A DNA stretch of 64,000 nt, from contig JANPWX010000360.1 in NCBI GenBank assembly GCA_024734555.1, forward strand, positions 1,360,774-1,424,773, read 5' to 3'. A program made the translations under genes and the position numbers. The stretch comes from Trochalopteron elliotii. Taxonomy: Eukaryota; Chordata; Aves; Passeriformes; Leiothrichidae. Shown here piece after piece: positions 38,287 through 52,237 of the stretch (its first letter is position 1; each line of letters starts with the position of its first letter). The notes under the pieces were generated by a model. It was not told the origin of the DNA and made no database searches. It saw only the letters and a list, made by a program, of their open reading frames with translations.

Positions 38287-40734
38287 AAGTTCCAGATGAA
38301 AGTTCAAATTGCTGTTTTCTTTCTAACTGGTGTTAATACTTTGGCTTTGACATATGTTTGCTTGGTTTCTGAAAATATGTTTCAGTTAAAGAGTGACCTA
38401 TAGCGCTAAGTTCAGAACTCAGATTTGGAATGTAGTTTGCCAAAATAAGAGCGGGAGATGACACGTATCAGTTTTTGTCCATATATCCTTTTATTTATCA
38501 ATAATATGTATATATCAACATTGAAATATTTTACACACGCACAAAGGTGTCTGTGGCTGTATACAAACATGCATATACATATAAGACGCATGATGATGTA
38601 CACTTTGTTGCTAACTATAACCATTATTTGGCATTGCAGAGATCTGGCTTAGTTCAGAACAGAGAAGTCTGTAACAGTTTTCTTCTCTGCTACCAGGAAG
38701 ATTCTCACATTCTCTTGTAAGATACTAAAATTTTCTATCAGTTTGACCCCTTCTGTGGTGCCTGGTGAAATCTAACAGCAATCAATTGTTAGTTATTGGC
38801 CAACACACAGTTTTTAAACTGTAGGAGTGATGTAAGATGCTTTAGGGCATACTTTGATCTCATGTGCTTTAGCAAAAATGGAACATGAGGGAGTACAAAC
38901 AATAAAGATATCCCCTTTAACTTGCTAAAGAGCATCTTTTAAATTTGGAACAAAGTTTCACACTAAATGTTTCTCATTACCATTGTCAATACAAAGCTAA
39001 TGTTGAGGACAATGGTTAGAACATTAATCATGTAGAGAGTGGAGGAAATGTCCTAGCTAAACTGAGTAAGCGGAGGCATTCTGGAGAATGTTTGCTCTAG
39101 GAGTTAGTCACCCTTCCACAGTCACAGAGCTGGCTTCCACTAACACAGAGGTAGCTGGCTGTGGGGTTGACTATTTTTAGTATGAATGCATAAAGATGAC
39201 TAACACTGCATCATGCCTTGGAGTGAACACATAGCATTTGTCAGAAATTCATGTTCTACAGAATTTAAGAAATACCATGAGTGACTGTATCTATGTCTAA
39301 TGAATTTCTCATAGAGAGGAAGTGATTGAGCACACAAGGCAACTTCTCCATACAAAGAAATAATGAGTTTTGTGAGCACAGAGGAAGAAATGCATCTCTC
39401 TTAAAATGATCATCAAGGAAAAGAAGGTAATGGAATAAGCCAGAAAGATCATCATATTCCAAATTGTCCTGCTATCTATCATGATGCTTGTGAAGTTCAG
39501 TGGAAATGTGTGTATATATGAGATCAACCAAATCTCAGTGGGGAGGACAGGATATGAGAACTATGCAATTAAAGTATTTGAAAGATGTAAAACATGTAAG
39601 GCTGTAAGATGAGGTGTTGAAGGAGGTATGAAATACATCTCTTTGTGCTATTGTATTTTTTATCACATAGAAGAAATATGATTGTGACAACAATCAGTGG
39701 ATGCATAAAACTGAAAAAAGGAAAACAAGTATAAATAGCAAGGAAACCCCATAATTATTCCTTCTCCATATATACACCAGATACATCTTTTCAACAGTCA
39801 AAAGGGGAGTTCAAGTTCAGCTTCTAGTGCACAAAGACGTATAGCAAGTACTCAGTCCACTTGCATAAATATCAGAATTTAGCATTCAGCCAACTTGTAT
39901 GATAACTTGAAGAGAAAAAAAGGAGGAATAAAAGGAGTGAGCTAGTTCAGAGCAAGCAGACAGTAGTCTGTCAAGCAAATGGAAGTATTCTTTCTTGTCT
40001 CACATGCAAATCATCTGCAGATTTCTTTCTATTGCTGCAGTGTGTTCACTTATTTCTTTTATTATTTTAGGAGGAATATTTTATCACCAACTAGTACTAT
40101 CTACATAAATGAGCTTGTTCTCCACACCCTGGCATGCTACACTATGGGTAGTGCAGTACATGGGAATCCATGGTGTCATTGTGACATGACCACCTTTGCA
40201 TCTTCTGGCTTCACAGGCTTGCTTGAAACTGACTTGGTTGAGCTACTATTGAAATAAAAACACATAAGCATCAGACAAGAAAGACTCACAGATACCCAAG
40301 AGCCATATGGAGCTTCCATGCAGTGAAGGCTCTGGTCAGGAGCTGAAGCTGGCTAAATAAAGTTTGCTGAAAGGTCTGGACAGAAATTCTGCCTCAGGTT
40401 GTATTCCATGCAGTTCAGTAACTTTTGTACCCTGATAAAAATAGATACTAGAGAGAATGTAGCCTGTAAAATCCACAGTGCAGCATGTCAATTTTGATGT
40501 TTTCCATTTACTGAGGGGTCCTGAAAAAGTCCTAAATATTAATCTTTTTTTCTTTTTCTCCCCCCAGAAACAGCACCAGCTGTCTTCTCTGTATGTGAGA
40601 GTATAGTTATTTATACTAAATCAAGGATGCTTCTGTTTGAAATTACATAAATAGGCCGTCTTCAAAAACAAAAAAGAAAAGATGAGATACTGATTGTCAC
40701 AGAAGGGCATGGATAATGGAGGTCTTCTCATTAG
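38287..40734. other. Anonymous sequence, no gene seen
   Basis: No gene, RNA or transposon recognised between the two CR1 clusters. At 40545-40567 a pyrimidine-rich stretch ends in CCCCCCAG and looks like a splice acceptor, but no good donor or long frame follows. The largest frame is 92 codons at 39979-40257, without domains. Confidence 0.6.
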
Positions 40735-41026
40735 AGCCATAGAATTGTTAAGGTTGGACAAGACCTCTAAGATCATCAAATCCAACTTAAACTGACACTG
40801 CTGTATTCACTATTAAACCATATATCCAAGTGCCACATGCCTTTTGAACACTTCCAGGGATGGTGATCCCACCACTTCCCTGGGCAGCCTGTTCCAATGC
40901 ATGACCACCCTTTCAGTGCAGACTTTTTTCCTAATATCTGATTTAAACATCCCCATAACTTCCACCTCCTTTTGTCCTGTTGCTTGTTACCTGGGAGAAC
41001 AGACTGACCTCTGCCTTGTTACAAGC
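40735..41026 (-). mobile_element. CR1 LINE, first of a second abutting pair
   Basis: Reversed CR1 3' end: CATAGAATTGTTAAGGTTGG, ACAAGACCTCTAAGATCATC, CACTATTAAACCATATATCC, GAACACTTCCAGGGATGGTG, CTTCCCTGGGCAGCCTGTTC, GACTTTTTTCCTAATATCTG and TTGTCCTGTTGCTTGTTACC. It is truncated after GCCTTGTTACAAGC. The next CR1 begins two or three bases later. Confidence 0.94.
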
Positions 41027-41028
41027 TC

Positions 41029-41135
41029 TAGAATCATAAATTAAGGTTGGAAAAGACCTCTAAGATCATCAAGTCCAACTGGTAATCCAGCCCTGCCTTG
41101 TTCACCACTAAACCATATCCCAAAGTGCCACGTTA
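41029..41135 (-). mobile_element. CR1 LINE, second of a second abutting pair
   Basis: A new CR1 tail starts with AGAATCATAAATTAAGGTTG and repeats GAAAAGACCTCTAAGATCAT, AGTCCAACTGGTAATCCAGC and CACCACTAAACCATATCCC before stopping near GTGCCACGTTAGGGGCC. It shares the GACCTCTAAGATCATCAA and TAAACCATAT blocks with the copy to its left, so both are the same or sister subfamilies and arose by separate insertions in the same orientation. Only about 107 bases remain. Confidence 0.92.
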
Positions 41136-42634
41136 GGGGCCTTGAGAGCAACATAGGAAGCACAGTATAGTGTATTGTAGAGTTGAACCCGCTCTATGTG
41201 TTACAGACCATGTGTAGAAGAGCACATAGTCAATGAAATTTCACTGTAGGTTTTCCAGCTGTCTGACATGAGTCCACTGGAAAAATAAGGGGAAGAGATA
41301 TATTTTACAATTGTTTCATCTTTGCAGCTGGCCATGTCTCAGCTACTGCACATAAAGTGGGGCTTAGGAGACCAGACATTCCATCTTCCCACACAGGAGA
41401 AAGATGATCAAACACAACACAAACTGAAAATATAGCTCAGGCAATGAGTCGCTCATTTGTGACATTCCCTGCTATGGTATGGGAAGAAACTTTGGCATAT
41501 TCTTTTCCTGTAATGTTCAGCTGTGGAGCTAATTTCAAATGAAGCCACACACATATCTGACACACCCAAACCTATACTTCATTATGAGGGATGTCCTATG
41601 TTTTAGACCCAAATTAACATCAGTCACGTAAGGACACAGTGTCCTCATTTCAGTTATAGTAAATTACTGCATGAGAAACACTGAATCATAAAGTTCAGAT
41701 TTAAAGCCTTTATAGTTAATTTTTATCCCCTTGTCTTCTTTGTTTGTATATTCATTTTAAGATTTTGACTATATCATCAGGCTTTATTACAAAACTTCCC
41801 TAACCCTTATTGGGAATAACTCCTTTATAGAATTTAAATCAGTAAATAAATTGTCTTGTAAGCAACCTTCTGTAAAGACCTTGTCTCAGAAAATACATTT
41901 TTTTATACTTTGTAATCCGTAGGAAGCAATAGCATATGAACTCAATTTTCAGTTATCAAAGAAAGTTTTACAAATACCAGGAAAACAAACAAAAAAAAAT
42001 TTGTAAGAACCATTCTAGGGCACAGTATTCTACTTTTGAAGAAAAATAAATCTATTGACTATTTGTTGCTTACTTATTGTCTTCTTCTGTTTGTTTGTTT
42101 TTGTTCTGTTTTCTGAAGAAATATTTTTGAAAGCCACTTTTCTAAATGGCATTTATTCTGGAGAATTTTCTTTATTTGGCATTAATGTTTCTATTCTCTT
42201 TTGGAAGGGCTTAGACAATTCATATCTATCATATATCTATCACTTCAGTACTGCCATCTCAGAGATGCAATACAGAAACCATTGTAGTAGCAAAAATATC
42301 TGCTAATGGATTAAATAATAACTCCTCTTTTATTACTTCTGCCCTAATAACATACTAGTTATTTAGATGATTGTATACTGTGAAACATCTGTCAGCACTA
42401 TTTTTTAGTAAGTCAAAATCTGTAAAAGTAGCTGGTCTCATCTTGCTATAAATGGTATTTGTCAAATTTGTCATCTTTCCATAAATCTCTGAATGTCCAA
42501 CTTGTAAAGAGATCACTGTAAACTTGAATAGCTGTGATTTTCTGAGAAACGGATGAACTGGAGAATGTAGGGGAGAAGAGACTATTTTCCCAAGTTGTGC
42601 ACATTCTTAATATGCATATATAATTTTCGGTCCT

Positions 42635-42683
42635 GCTGCTTGCTTCTTTTTGTTTTAAAACAAAACAAAAAGAAGCAAGCAGC
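42635..42683. repeat. Perfect 22-bp inverted repeat with 5-nt loop
   Basis: The left arm (42635-42656, starting GCTGCTTGCTTC) is the exact reverse complement of the right arm (42662-42683, ending GAAGCAAGCAGC). They are separated by AAAAC. Pairing stops abruptly on both sides. A transcript of either strand would fold into a 22-bp stem with a minimal loop. The stem is too short and its loop too tight for a typical animal microRNA precursor. A template-switch replication event is the most economical origin; that is inference. Confidence 0.95.
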
Positions 42684-45600
42684 TTTGTTCCTGTTTCTGA
42701 CACTGAAACTATGTCAGATGCAAGGAGGGGACCAAGCTGACAAATTCAGACACCATCATCTCTCAGGATACTTAATGACTCAGAGAAATACAGTAAAAAT
42801 GGTACTACCCTGCCTGCTAGCTCTCCTTTAACCCCATTAGAAAAAAAAATGAAGTGTTCAAAACAGGGCCAAAGAGACAAACAGAGAAAGCAGAAAGGAT
42901 CTTGATTATCTTGTTCTTACTGTCTTTAGAAGAAAATATACTGAAAGAATTTTATTGAATTGTAATTCATTGATATATTGAATTCATTTGCTGTCATCCT
43001 TTGTCTCAGTGAATAATACAAAGCTGTGCAGGATACAGGTATATCGTAAAATCAAAGAAAAAGCATCAGCTGAAATAAAATCATATTTTTGCCTTAAACA
43101 CATATGGTTGACACTACTAAACATAATGCATCACTGAGTCATACAGAATGGCAAAACACATTTATTTTTCTCCGTATTTTATATTTGTTTATGTTAGCTT
43201 TTGACAGCATTTTTGCTGCTTCTCATATAAAATCTGTCCCCCCTGTTGCTTTGTGGATCTTTCAGACAGCACAAAGGATCTTAAGGACAGGGTTCTGAGT
43301 CATACTCCAGCTTGAAATATCTTAATTTTCTTTTTAAAGATATGAGATTTCATATCTTTGTTACTTCATGTAACAAATAGTAACTTTATATGCACATACA
43401 CTTCTAGAATTACACATTGTGCATGGCTTTTACTTATTCTCATTCTAATAAATCAATTTACATATTCAAAGCTTGAACATGTAACATAATATAAACATGT
43501 ATTTATTAATCTTGAATGCTCACCTGTGAGGTCAGTCAATATTGCTCTTTCTCCCACCATAGGAAAATAAGGATCAAGAAATATCTTATTCAAGCCTACA
43601 ACAGATTTAATTAAATTCTCAGACTTAGGAAAATCCTCTCGATTTTAGGCCTACAAGTGTATTACAATATTGAACTTCTTACAGAGCCCATTAATTTTTT
43701 TCCCCCCTCATTTAAGTGCCCTGGAAATTTTAGATATTCTTCCACTCCTCCCTCCCAACTAGGATGTAGCCTATTACAGAGACCAGATTTATTTTAAATT
43801 CCAGTTTCCATCCGGAATCATTTTAACTGCAGAGAAGCAACCAAAGACCAATTAAACTGACCTACCTGTTACCTGGAAAAAAGTAGAATTTGAAGTTTAG
43901 TTCTCAAAGTAATTATCTGGATCTAACAGGCAGGACTTGGACTAAATCTTGCCTGGGGCAGGCTTTTCTGACACAATAATTAGCCCTAAGGAAAAGAAAA
44001 CAACCAACTTAAATCCCCCCAAACCTAATATGTGCATGATCAGGTCACAGAAGCTGAAACTAGAGCGGAAAGAAAAGACTTCTCAGGATTTTCCTGTCTC
44101 AAGTAGACTAATTTTACAGTGTCCTCCCACATACAGCAGCAGTGCTCTGTGCCACAGATTTGTGGTGATGCTCTTAGAAGCCTTGAACTTTTAATCTAAT
44201 TCATTTTACTGTCGAGAAATTTACTCACTTCATGGATGTAGAGGTCTGTTTACATGAATCTAACAAAGAGAGAAAAAATCCCCTTCAAATTATTATTATC
44301 AGATGGAGAAACAGGAAGAAACTTTGTATAGTCTTAAATAAGTTAATGGCTATGCAATACTGAGGAGAAAGGAGCATGGATCTGTGACTGATGCCTGAAG
44401 GTGTTGCAATGATTCAGATAAAATGGATAAAAAATAGCTGTCAGTGACTTTTTTGATGGCTTTTTTTGGCTAGTGAGATTTTTATTTTTTTATTATTGCA
44501 CCTCTCTGTTTGTAAGTTTTGAAGACATGTGAGGCAAATAACATGAAGGTCTTGCACAGATGAAGATGGAATTTCTTATGATGATGTGTACAGAAGCTGT
44601 CCAAAACTCAATAAAATGATAGTGCCTGTGACTGATACCTGATTTGTTTGTGAACTTGAGTCGAAAGGGGCCAGTATTCTCTACATGCATGTATTTGTTA
44701 CAGTTTTTCACCTGTAATTTCACTTTATTATAAAATTCAGAGTACTCCATAGGCAGTCCCATTGATTTCTTCCTCGGACCAAAGTAGACAAATGCTGGTA
44801 ATCCCCTAAAATTAAGGATGGTATAACCGCTTTAAAAAATAAAAAGTCCTTTGGGTGCTCCATTTGCTGGACTCCATGAGGGTACGAGAAAAATTAAGAC
44901 AACTTTGCAGCACTGCACCGTATTTCACAGGCTGCTACAGTACAAAATTTAGTTAACTGACTACGTATATTCCAATTTATGGCAGGAATTGTAATACACT
45001 CTAGATATTAGAGTTTGGAGTATTGCCATCCTTTCATACTCCTGCACATATGGCACAGGCAGAACCAGAGAGTATTACTGAGAAAGGTGCTTAGGCAGAA
45101 GTGTATTCTAGAATGTTAAATACAATAAAAATTATGGGTGAGATTTTGAATACAGGAACCCTCTGCAGATGAAAATAACTGCAGGACCATTCTGTGCTGC
45201 TAAGGAAGACACACTGATTCTGCAGTCAGAAGAGCCTAACTTCAAACAGCCACCATAGCTGCATAAACCACTTGAAAAAATAATTTGTTAAGCTTTTCCA
45301 TTTACAGCTGAGGATGATGATTCTGTTCTAATTTCACATACATAAAGAGGCAACAAATTTTTAAGTTTTTATAAAATACTTTCTTCATCTAACTACCATG
45401 TCTGATGGGAAACAGATGCTACACAGCTCAATGCAACAAGATGCTTAAACAATTACCATGTTTAAACAAGTCATGTTATATTGATGAAGGCCTAATATAC
45501 AAAGCTGCTAGATGCTTTGGATGTCTAAATAATATCAATATTTTCTGGGAATTATACAAACAGGTAATTATTGTAAACTGGTTTTATTACATTGCCACAG

Positions 45601-48600
45601 CAATCACAAAATTACTTATGTCTCTGTTTACTTATACATTCAGCTAATTCAGTGCTGTAAAATAACTTGGTTGAGTTTTACACAGTGAGAGTAGAATAAC
45701 TTGTTTTTTTTGCCTGATGGTTCTATGGTAAGTCAGTATCATCACATCTCACCCACCCTGCTTTGTCAATGGATGATTACAGAATTGCCACAAAGAGGAG
45801 AGAGAGGTACACTAAAAAAACCCATGTTGAAAATGACATTAGTTCTCCATCTCCCATGTCCTAAATAATGTCACTAACCATTATCCCAAACTGACAGCAA
45901 GTCAACTTCTGTTTTCTGTGTAAGAACAAGAATGGGACAATCCCTTTTACAGAAGGCTCGTGTTTCTGGAGCGCTAATGGGCAAAAACTGAATTTTAACA
46001 TACAGTCTTACTCCATATTCTAAAGAGAGAAGGTTTCTGGAAGTTTGAGGAGAACCAGAGCCATTATCAAGGGAAAACACTGAGAATATGGCAATCTGAT
46101 ATACTACTGATATTTGTAGTTCATTTTAACTCTCCTGGATGTTGCAAGAAATAAATATTCACAAATCTCTGCAGCAAAACCATCAAGTTTCACCTGTCCT
46201 AAAGCTGCTTAAGGAATTTGAGAGACCTGAAGTTCATTAGCCAGATGAATCTAAGTCCATATAGATTCTAGCATTTGCTGCTGCATTTAATTTTAAACAG
46301 ATAGGAAAAAATATACTTTTTTTTTTTTTTTGTTAGCTAGAAGATACAGCATTCCCCACGTAGTTTCAACTTTTACAAGTGCCACAGTCATATAAACATA
46401 CTGCATTGCTTTAAATTACCTGAGGACTTACATTTATTTTTCCAGGCGCATTTTAAAACTGTCCCTAAACAGAGTATGAGGAAAAAATACTATAGGCATT
46501 ATTCCCTTGATTGGTCATTAGGCTCTGCAAAGTAAGCTGCCCTTCATGGGTAAAAGATAAAAGCAAAAGCTAGTCAGAAAGGTAACACAAACTCTCTGAA
46601 CCCCATTAGGTGAAAATATTGCCCATTTTTTTTTTTCACTAAGTTACCATGGAGCACATGATTATGATTATTTTAAAGCCATGCTTCATTTAGATAAGTA
46701 ATCAACTCAATGGAATTGGCTTTATAGAACTGCTGAACTAAATCTAGTCACACATGTAAGCTTTATGAAATGAGAAAACATCTGCTACACTGATGCACCA
46801 GCAAAAAAAATAATTGTGAACTTTACTTACCACGGATATGCAAATTAAAATTACAACAGCTGGAAATCTTTAAAATAAAAAATAAATTGAGCAGGTAGTA
46901 AGTATTTTCTGAAAAAAATCTGCCTAATTCTGTCAAATTAAGGAAGTGTAAATTACTTCAACTTGTAACAGCAACTTGTTAAATTAGTTGTCCTGTTAAA
47001 AGAGTCTCATAAATTTGATCCTTAATTAAATGTTGATACTAGTAATTCTGACTGTGTTAGGGTATCTGTCACAGATATTTTAGTTTTGAAGGATGTTACA
47101 TGACACTACAGCTGTTAAATACTTTTTCTGCACAGAGGTTGTGGTAAACTCTGAACAGTGTCTAGACATGGCTGCCAAAAGCAGCTCCTAAATGCATGAA
47201 GACTTAAATTCCTTGTAAAGTGTGAATTTCACAGTCTAAATCAGTTTGGAAACTGTAGACAAGTACTAAGCTAAAGGAAATTCTAATTTGATATTTTCAT
47301 GGAAAGGAATAAATATAGGTACTTGCACTGGACAAGTGCAGCCCTTGTTGTTACCAAAATGAATGCTAATGATATTCTTTAGCAAGTACAGGATCTGCAA
47401 TCAGAGTTTTCCCCTTCAGTAAGAGTAACTTTGACTAGATTTAAGATGCTTCTATAATTCATCCTGTATAATTCAGTAATTACCAACAAGAAAGACCAGA
47501 AGACAAAAGCAATTGACACGGCAACTTTAGAGTTAAGGACAAACATGTGGTATTAAGAATGCAGAACTGAAAATCAGGTCTCCAGCTGAGTTCTCCTTTC
47601 ATGGTTTCTGCTTGTGTGTTGCCTCCTTGCTTGCCACAGTCTGACATGAGCCTTCCCAGCCAAGGTTTCTATCACATACAGCACATACTGGCTGATTACC
47701 AACCAACAGACACAATCAGGGAAGGTGCACTCCCATTGATGCTGCAGAAGCATAAACGTCTGAGCTGAAATTGTCACTGGACGAGTGCAGCTGTGCTCTG
47801 TTTCATCAGATGGGGACAAGAATCAAAATGACTATCTGTGGTACTTTTTCTTTTGTCTCCTCAAGTTTTTATTTTCGTGGTGCAGGGATTGGTAACTGCT
47901 GGAAACAACTGCAGCTTCTGGGGGAATGATTTAGTCAACAAATTGTGGAACTATAATTGCCCTGAAACTGGGGACTCATCAGGCTTGTACTAAGAAACTT
48001 TAGGTAGCATGAAGTTGATTTCATTAAACTCGGACTTCTGTCTTCTCATGAATTAGCAGAAGATGTTTTAGACTGAAATGTGTAACTTTGAAACCAAGAA
48101 AAATGTCTCCCATGATTATAAATACTCATAGAAATGTGTGTGGAAATCTCTGCAGACTTCAAAAAACATGAAATCAGCAACTTAGCAGAGTTGGAATTAT
48201 CTTATTTGTTGTGGTTGTTTTGGTTGTTTTTCTTACAGAGAAAAGAGACAGAGAACAAGTATAAAAGAAAGAAAATAACTGGTAAAAATATTATCCAGGT
48301 TTTATTTGATGCTCCATGGTGATGAAATCAAGCAGTGTTATGTAGTCTAAAAAAGCCACAATAGAAAAGGATAGTGCTGAAAAGATAGTAAAAGAGCTCC
48401 ATCAGTCACAAACTGATAGGTAGCTTTCTTTACCAATTGTCCAAAATTTTTAATAGTGCTATTTGTGCTTTTAGAGGAAATTTCGTAGTGCTAGAGTCAA
48501 CCTGGGCTCAAAATTTTGAGTATCTTGCTCATTTAAAAGGAAAATTCAAAGGATTTTGTGTCTCTGAGTATGGGGATTTAATTTGACTTCAGTAAGAGAT

Positions 48601-49268
48601 GTTTTGGTCTGACATAATTACAGCAATATATTACAAGAAAATAAATATGGGACCTTATTGCATTGATCTTATTTTTAATGTGGGTGAGTATCCTTCTTTC
48701 ACGGTTACCATGTTATCACAGAATGGATAAAGAAAACCTTATGATTTTCCATTTTCACTTCAAGGATTCCATGAAGAAAACAGAAATGTCTGCTTTAAGT
48801 CATGTAAACTACCCAAAAGCATCCTGACAAACATGAATAAAATCAGGCTGCTGTTCTTGGTGTAGTCAATCACAACATTAGCCATGGGAATTCAGCTTGT
48901 CAGAAATGCAGCTCTCTGGTGTCAAAGAAGAATGAAAAGATGGCACTTTGCTGCTGTGGAATGGTAATGATATGCACAATGGAATCTCACTTCTTGGGTA
49001 AGTTCTGCCTCAGGAGAACATGAAAATTACCTGACAAGAACAAATAATGGTAAACATGAAGTGCTTTTCAGTAAAGCTCGCAGTGATTTGAAAGAAATCT
49101 TTTTTGATACATTAAAGTAGGGGCTCATGTGAAAGAATATCAATCCTATACCCAGAAGTTCACTCAGAGCAGTTTTCAATACTAGTACCATAGTGCTAGT
49201 ACTACTTATGTAGATAATCTTCAAAAAATTCATGCCAATTTTTCTGGTAATCATCGCAGAGCTTTCTA

Positions 49269-49310
49269 GGAATGGAACAGAACGGAAAGGAAAGGAAAGA
49301 AAAGGAAAAA
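49269..49310. repeat. GGAAA-type simple repeat
   Basis: Purine-rich pentamer-like repeats: GGAATGGAACAGAACGGAAA, then GGAAAGGAAAGAAAAGG. It is a diverged microsatellite. Confidence 0.85.
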
Positions 49311-52209
49311 GCTATATGTGAGATGCACTAAGTCCCAAATATTTAAAGCTAGGGATGTTACTGTGATTCTACACAGAAATTGTTTTGAATGAAAAAACCA
49401 AAATCAACTCAACAACAGTTCGTGTAGGTACTGCTTGCGATCAATGGACATTCTATATCTTGTTTTACTTTTAAAAACCTCATCCAATATAGCTAAAGAA
49501 TAGCCTTGTGGATGCTGTTTCTTTGGTTAGATGGTGGACTAGACCCTAAAAAAAGACAGGTTTCTAGTGATCTACTCCTTCTTCCTATCAAAGCCATGTT
49601 AGCAAGAAACTTCAAACAAAAGTGAGTAAAAGCACTTCCACTTTAAAAGGTTCTTTTGTTATGAATCTGGATAACTCAATTCTATTACAAAGTGGCCATT
49701 TATAATTTGTATAAGCAAAAAATCCCAGCAGGATGTGGCTTATTGAGAGATAACCACATGCCCAGTGGCTTTGCTTTTATACCCATAAACATTCATTTAA
49801 GACGATCGTCTCTCATTGAAGTTGGTGACAAAAGATGCACTCCATTCAGTGGGAACAGACTCAGGCCTTAATGCAAGAAACGCATAAAATGGTGTCTTCT
49901 TCTGGTTCTGGAAACCTCATGGTAACCTATGGGATTCTTGAGCAAACTTGGGACAAAAGTATACAGAATGAAGTAATTTAGTTTGTACTAGTAGGATGGG
50001 AAATTCTTTCTAATCATGCTTGAGATGAATGAAAATCAGACCGTCATATGTTTGAGACTAATAATATTGTTATACATCCTTTCATCTCAGAGTGAAACAA
50101 GAGCTGAAACTCCTATTGATTTTGTTGTGTTATTTTGAAAAATTCCAGTGTAGGAATAAGGAAATACTAAATTTCAGCATTTTCACAATGAAATATTTTC
50201 ATATGGCCAAACTGAAGTCTTTCACGTAATAAACAGGTCATGTGTCTTTGATGAAGTATCATCCCTCTCATTGGAAAAGAGAGCTAGACCAAGAAACACT
50301 AGCCTGCAAGAGGGAATATGCATATGAAATGTAAAGCAAAGCAGCTGCAGAGAGATATTGATTTCAGTATGTGTTGACTTCAAATGAAACATTTCAGATT
50401 AGTTTGGCAAACCAGAATATTTGGTTTCATATTCAGTCAACTGGAAAGAATATTTTTTTTGTTTTCCTAATGGGAAAGGGAAGGGATTCTACACAAAGGC
50501 TTTTCTCCCATAAAAAAAAGGATATTACAACACTATCTTTTCTATAAGGTTAAAAAAATGCCCCAAACATTTTGATATAAAGTCTTCAGCTAGCTCTGAG
50601 GTATACAAAACCCCATGATAGTTCTGCAGGCCAGACCTATCATTAGTAAATCACAAAAGAAGTTGCTTTTTGACTGCTCTTTAAAAGTTTTCACCAGGCT
50701 AACAAAGATGCAAGGTCAGTTTTATTTCACGGCTCCTTGCTTTAGTGTGACCAAGATGACATTTGCCAGGAACTTTCTTTTGATGGACAAGAATTTTGAT
50801 GAAAAAAAAAATAGAAAAGCTGACACTAATTAGCACTTTTAAAAGAAATGTTAGATGATCAGTCACTAACTTGGAGACCTTTTGATGGTACAAGGTCCTA
50901 GAGTAATTTTTTAAAAGCAATTAGTAGACAACACAGCAAAAGCTTACATTTCCATGATTACTGCTTTCCTTCATTTATTTAATATCTAACAAAATAATTT
51001 TTTCCCCAATGTTTGCAAACAACTAGCATTAAATATATTTATAGATAATCTGAACGGTCAGAAGAGAATAAAACAGAATGAATGAACATTTCATTAGGTT
51101 ATGCTCTATACCTTGGTGAAATATGGAAGACTAATTCCTCGCCATTTGCAGCAGCTTAGGCGGTTTAGGAATTCTTTACTACAGTAGCATCATTTCGGTT
51201 GCATCATTTCGTTTCTTCAATTCCATCTATATTTTAGTTCTTTTTTTTCTAATTCAAGCTCTATTCTCCTTCCTAGACCTCTTCAGTACAAACACCTAAA
51301 CCAAATTGTGTTTATCATTCAAAAGTATGAGGGAAGAAGAAAAAAGTCAGAACAATCAGCCAGCTTTTCAGGTGACAAAATTTGCAGGCACTTGTATAGG
51401 TGGAAAACATTGCCTCTATTAAATTCCACTAGAATTCACTGACTACAAGTGTAAGGCTGCCATATCATCAGGGTTTTTTTAGCAGAATGTTTTATATATG
51501 AATTTTGTTTGGACACTTGTGTGAGAGACTGCTGCTTAAGAGCAGTGTAGGTGTGTGACTTAAAAGTGCAGGAGGCAAAAATTGCCTTTCAGGAATGAAA
51601 GCCCAAACACATTTGTGTATGTGTTTATGTCAAAATACAGGAAACACGAGTATTACAATGAAATAATTAAAAAAATAGCACACATCCATGCGTTGTTTTA
51701 TTCAACTGCTTTCTCTGCAATTTATCTTCATTCTTCTGGAAGCTGGTTCTTAAGGCTTTAAAACTGATTACTCAAATAAGTTTATGTAAATGACCAACCC
51801 ATTTCAATTGCAGATGAGGATCATTTATTTCCCTATAGTGAATGCAAGAAATATAATAAAAATAAATCAAAGTCAGAAGTTTTAGGCAATGTCACTGCTC
51901 AAGATTATTTTCCAATTTTTTTTACTGGAATCCTGATGCAATCGTTCCAAAAATCCTTATTCACACAACTATAGGACTTCCCAATATAAGAGAATATTGC
52001 CAGCTAAGATGTAACAGCTTTCTGCCTTGTTTGCTGTCGTGTAAATCACTTCTTTAGTAACAACACTCTTGATAAATCTATCCATGTCATTTAGTCTAAG
52101 AATAAGTATACAACACCTAGCGATAGGTTAAAAAGTGCTTGGAAAAATACTTGCCAACAGTCCAAGGATCTTTCTGTGCAATTATGTGCCAACTAAATTA
52201 TGTGCTAAC

Positions 52210-52237
52210 TTGAATTGAGTTTTCACACTCAATTCAA
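52210..52237. repeat. 11-bp perfect inverted repeat
   Basis: TTGAATTGAGT (52210-52220) and ACTCAATTCAA (52227-52237) are perfect reverse complements around a TTTCAC loop. Just upstream, ATTATGTGCCAACTAA and ATTATGTGCTAACT form a diverged direct repeat. Confidence 0.85.

Noticed and set aside
37918..38403. 161-codon plus-strand open frame
   Set aside because: It is antisense to the CR1 ORF2 tail. The protein-like signal is on the minus strand.
40545..40620. Strong splice-acceptor-like polypyrimidine stretch ending in CCCCCCAG
   Set aside because: No good donor and no sustained open frame follows, and no related exon was found nearby.
48239..48281. Possible 43-base exon, lysine-rich frame
   Set aside because: The donor GTAAAA is weak, the segment is A-rich, and no partner exon is recognisable.
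49801..49811. Perfect 10-bp palindrome GACGATCGTC
   Set aside because: Palindromes of this length are expected many times in 64 kb.
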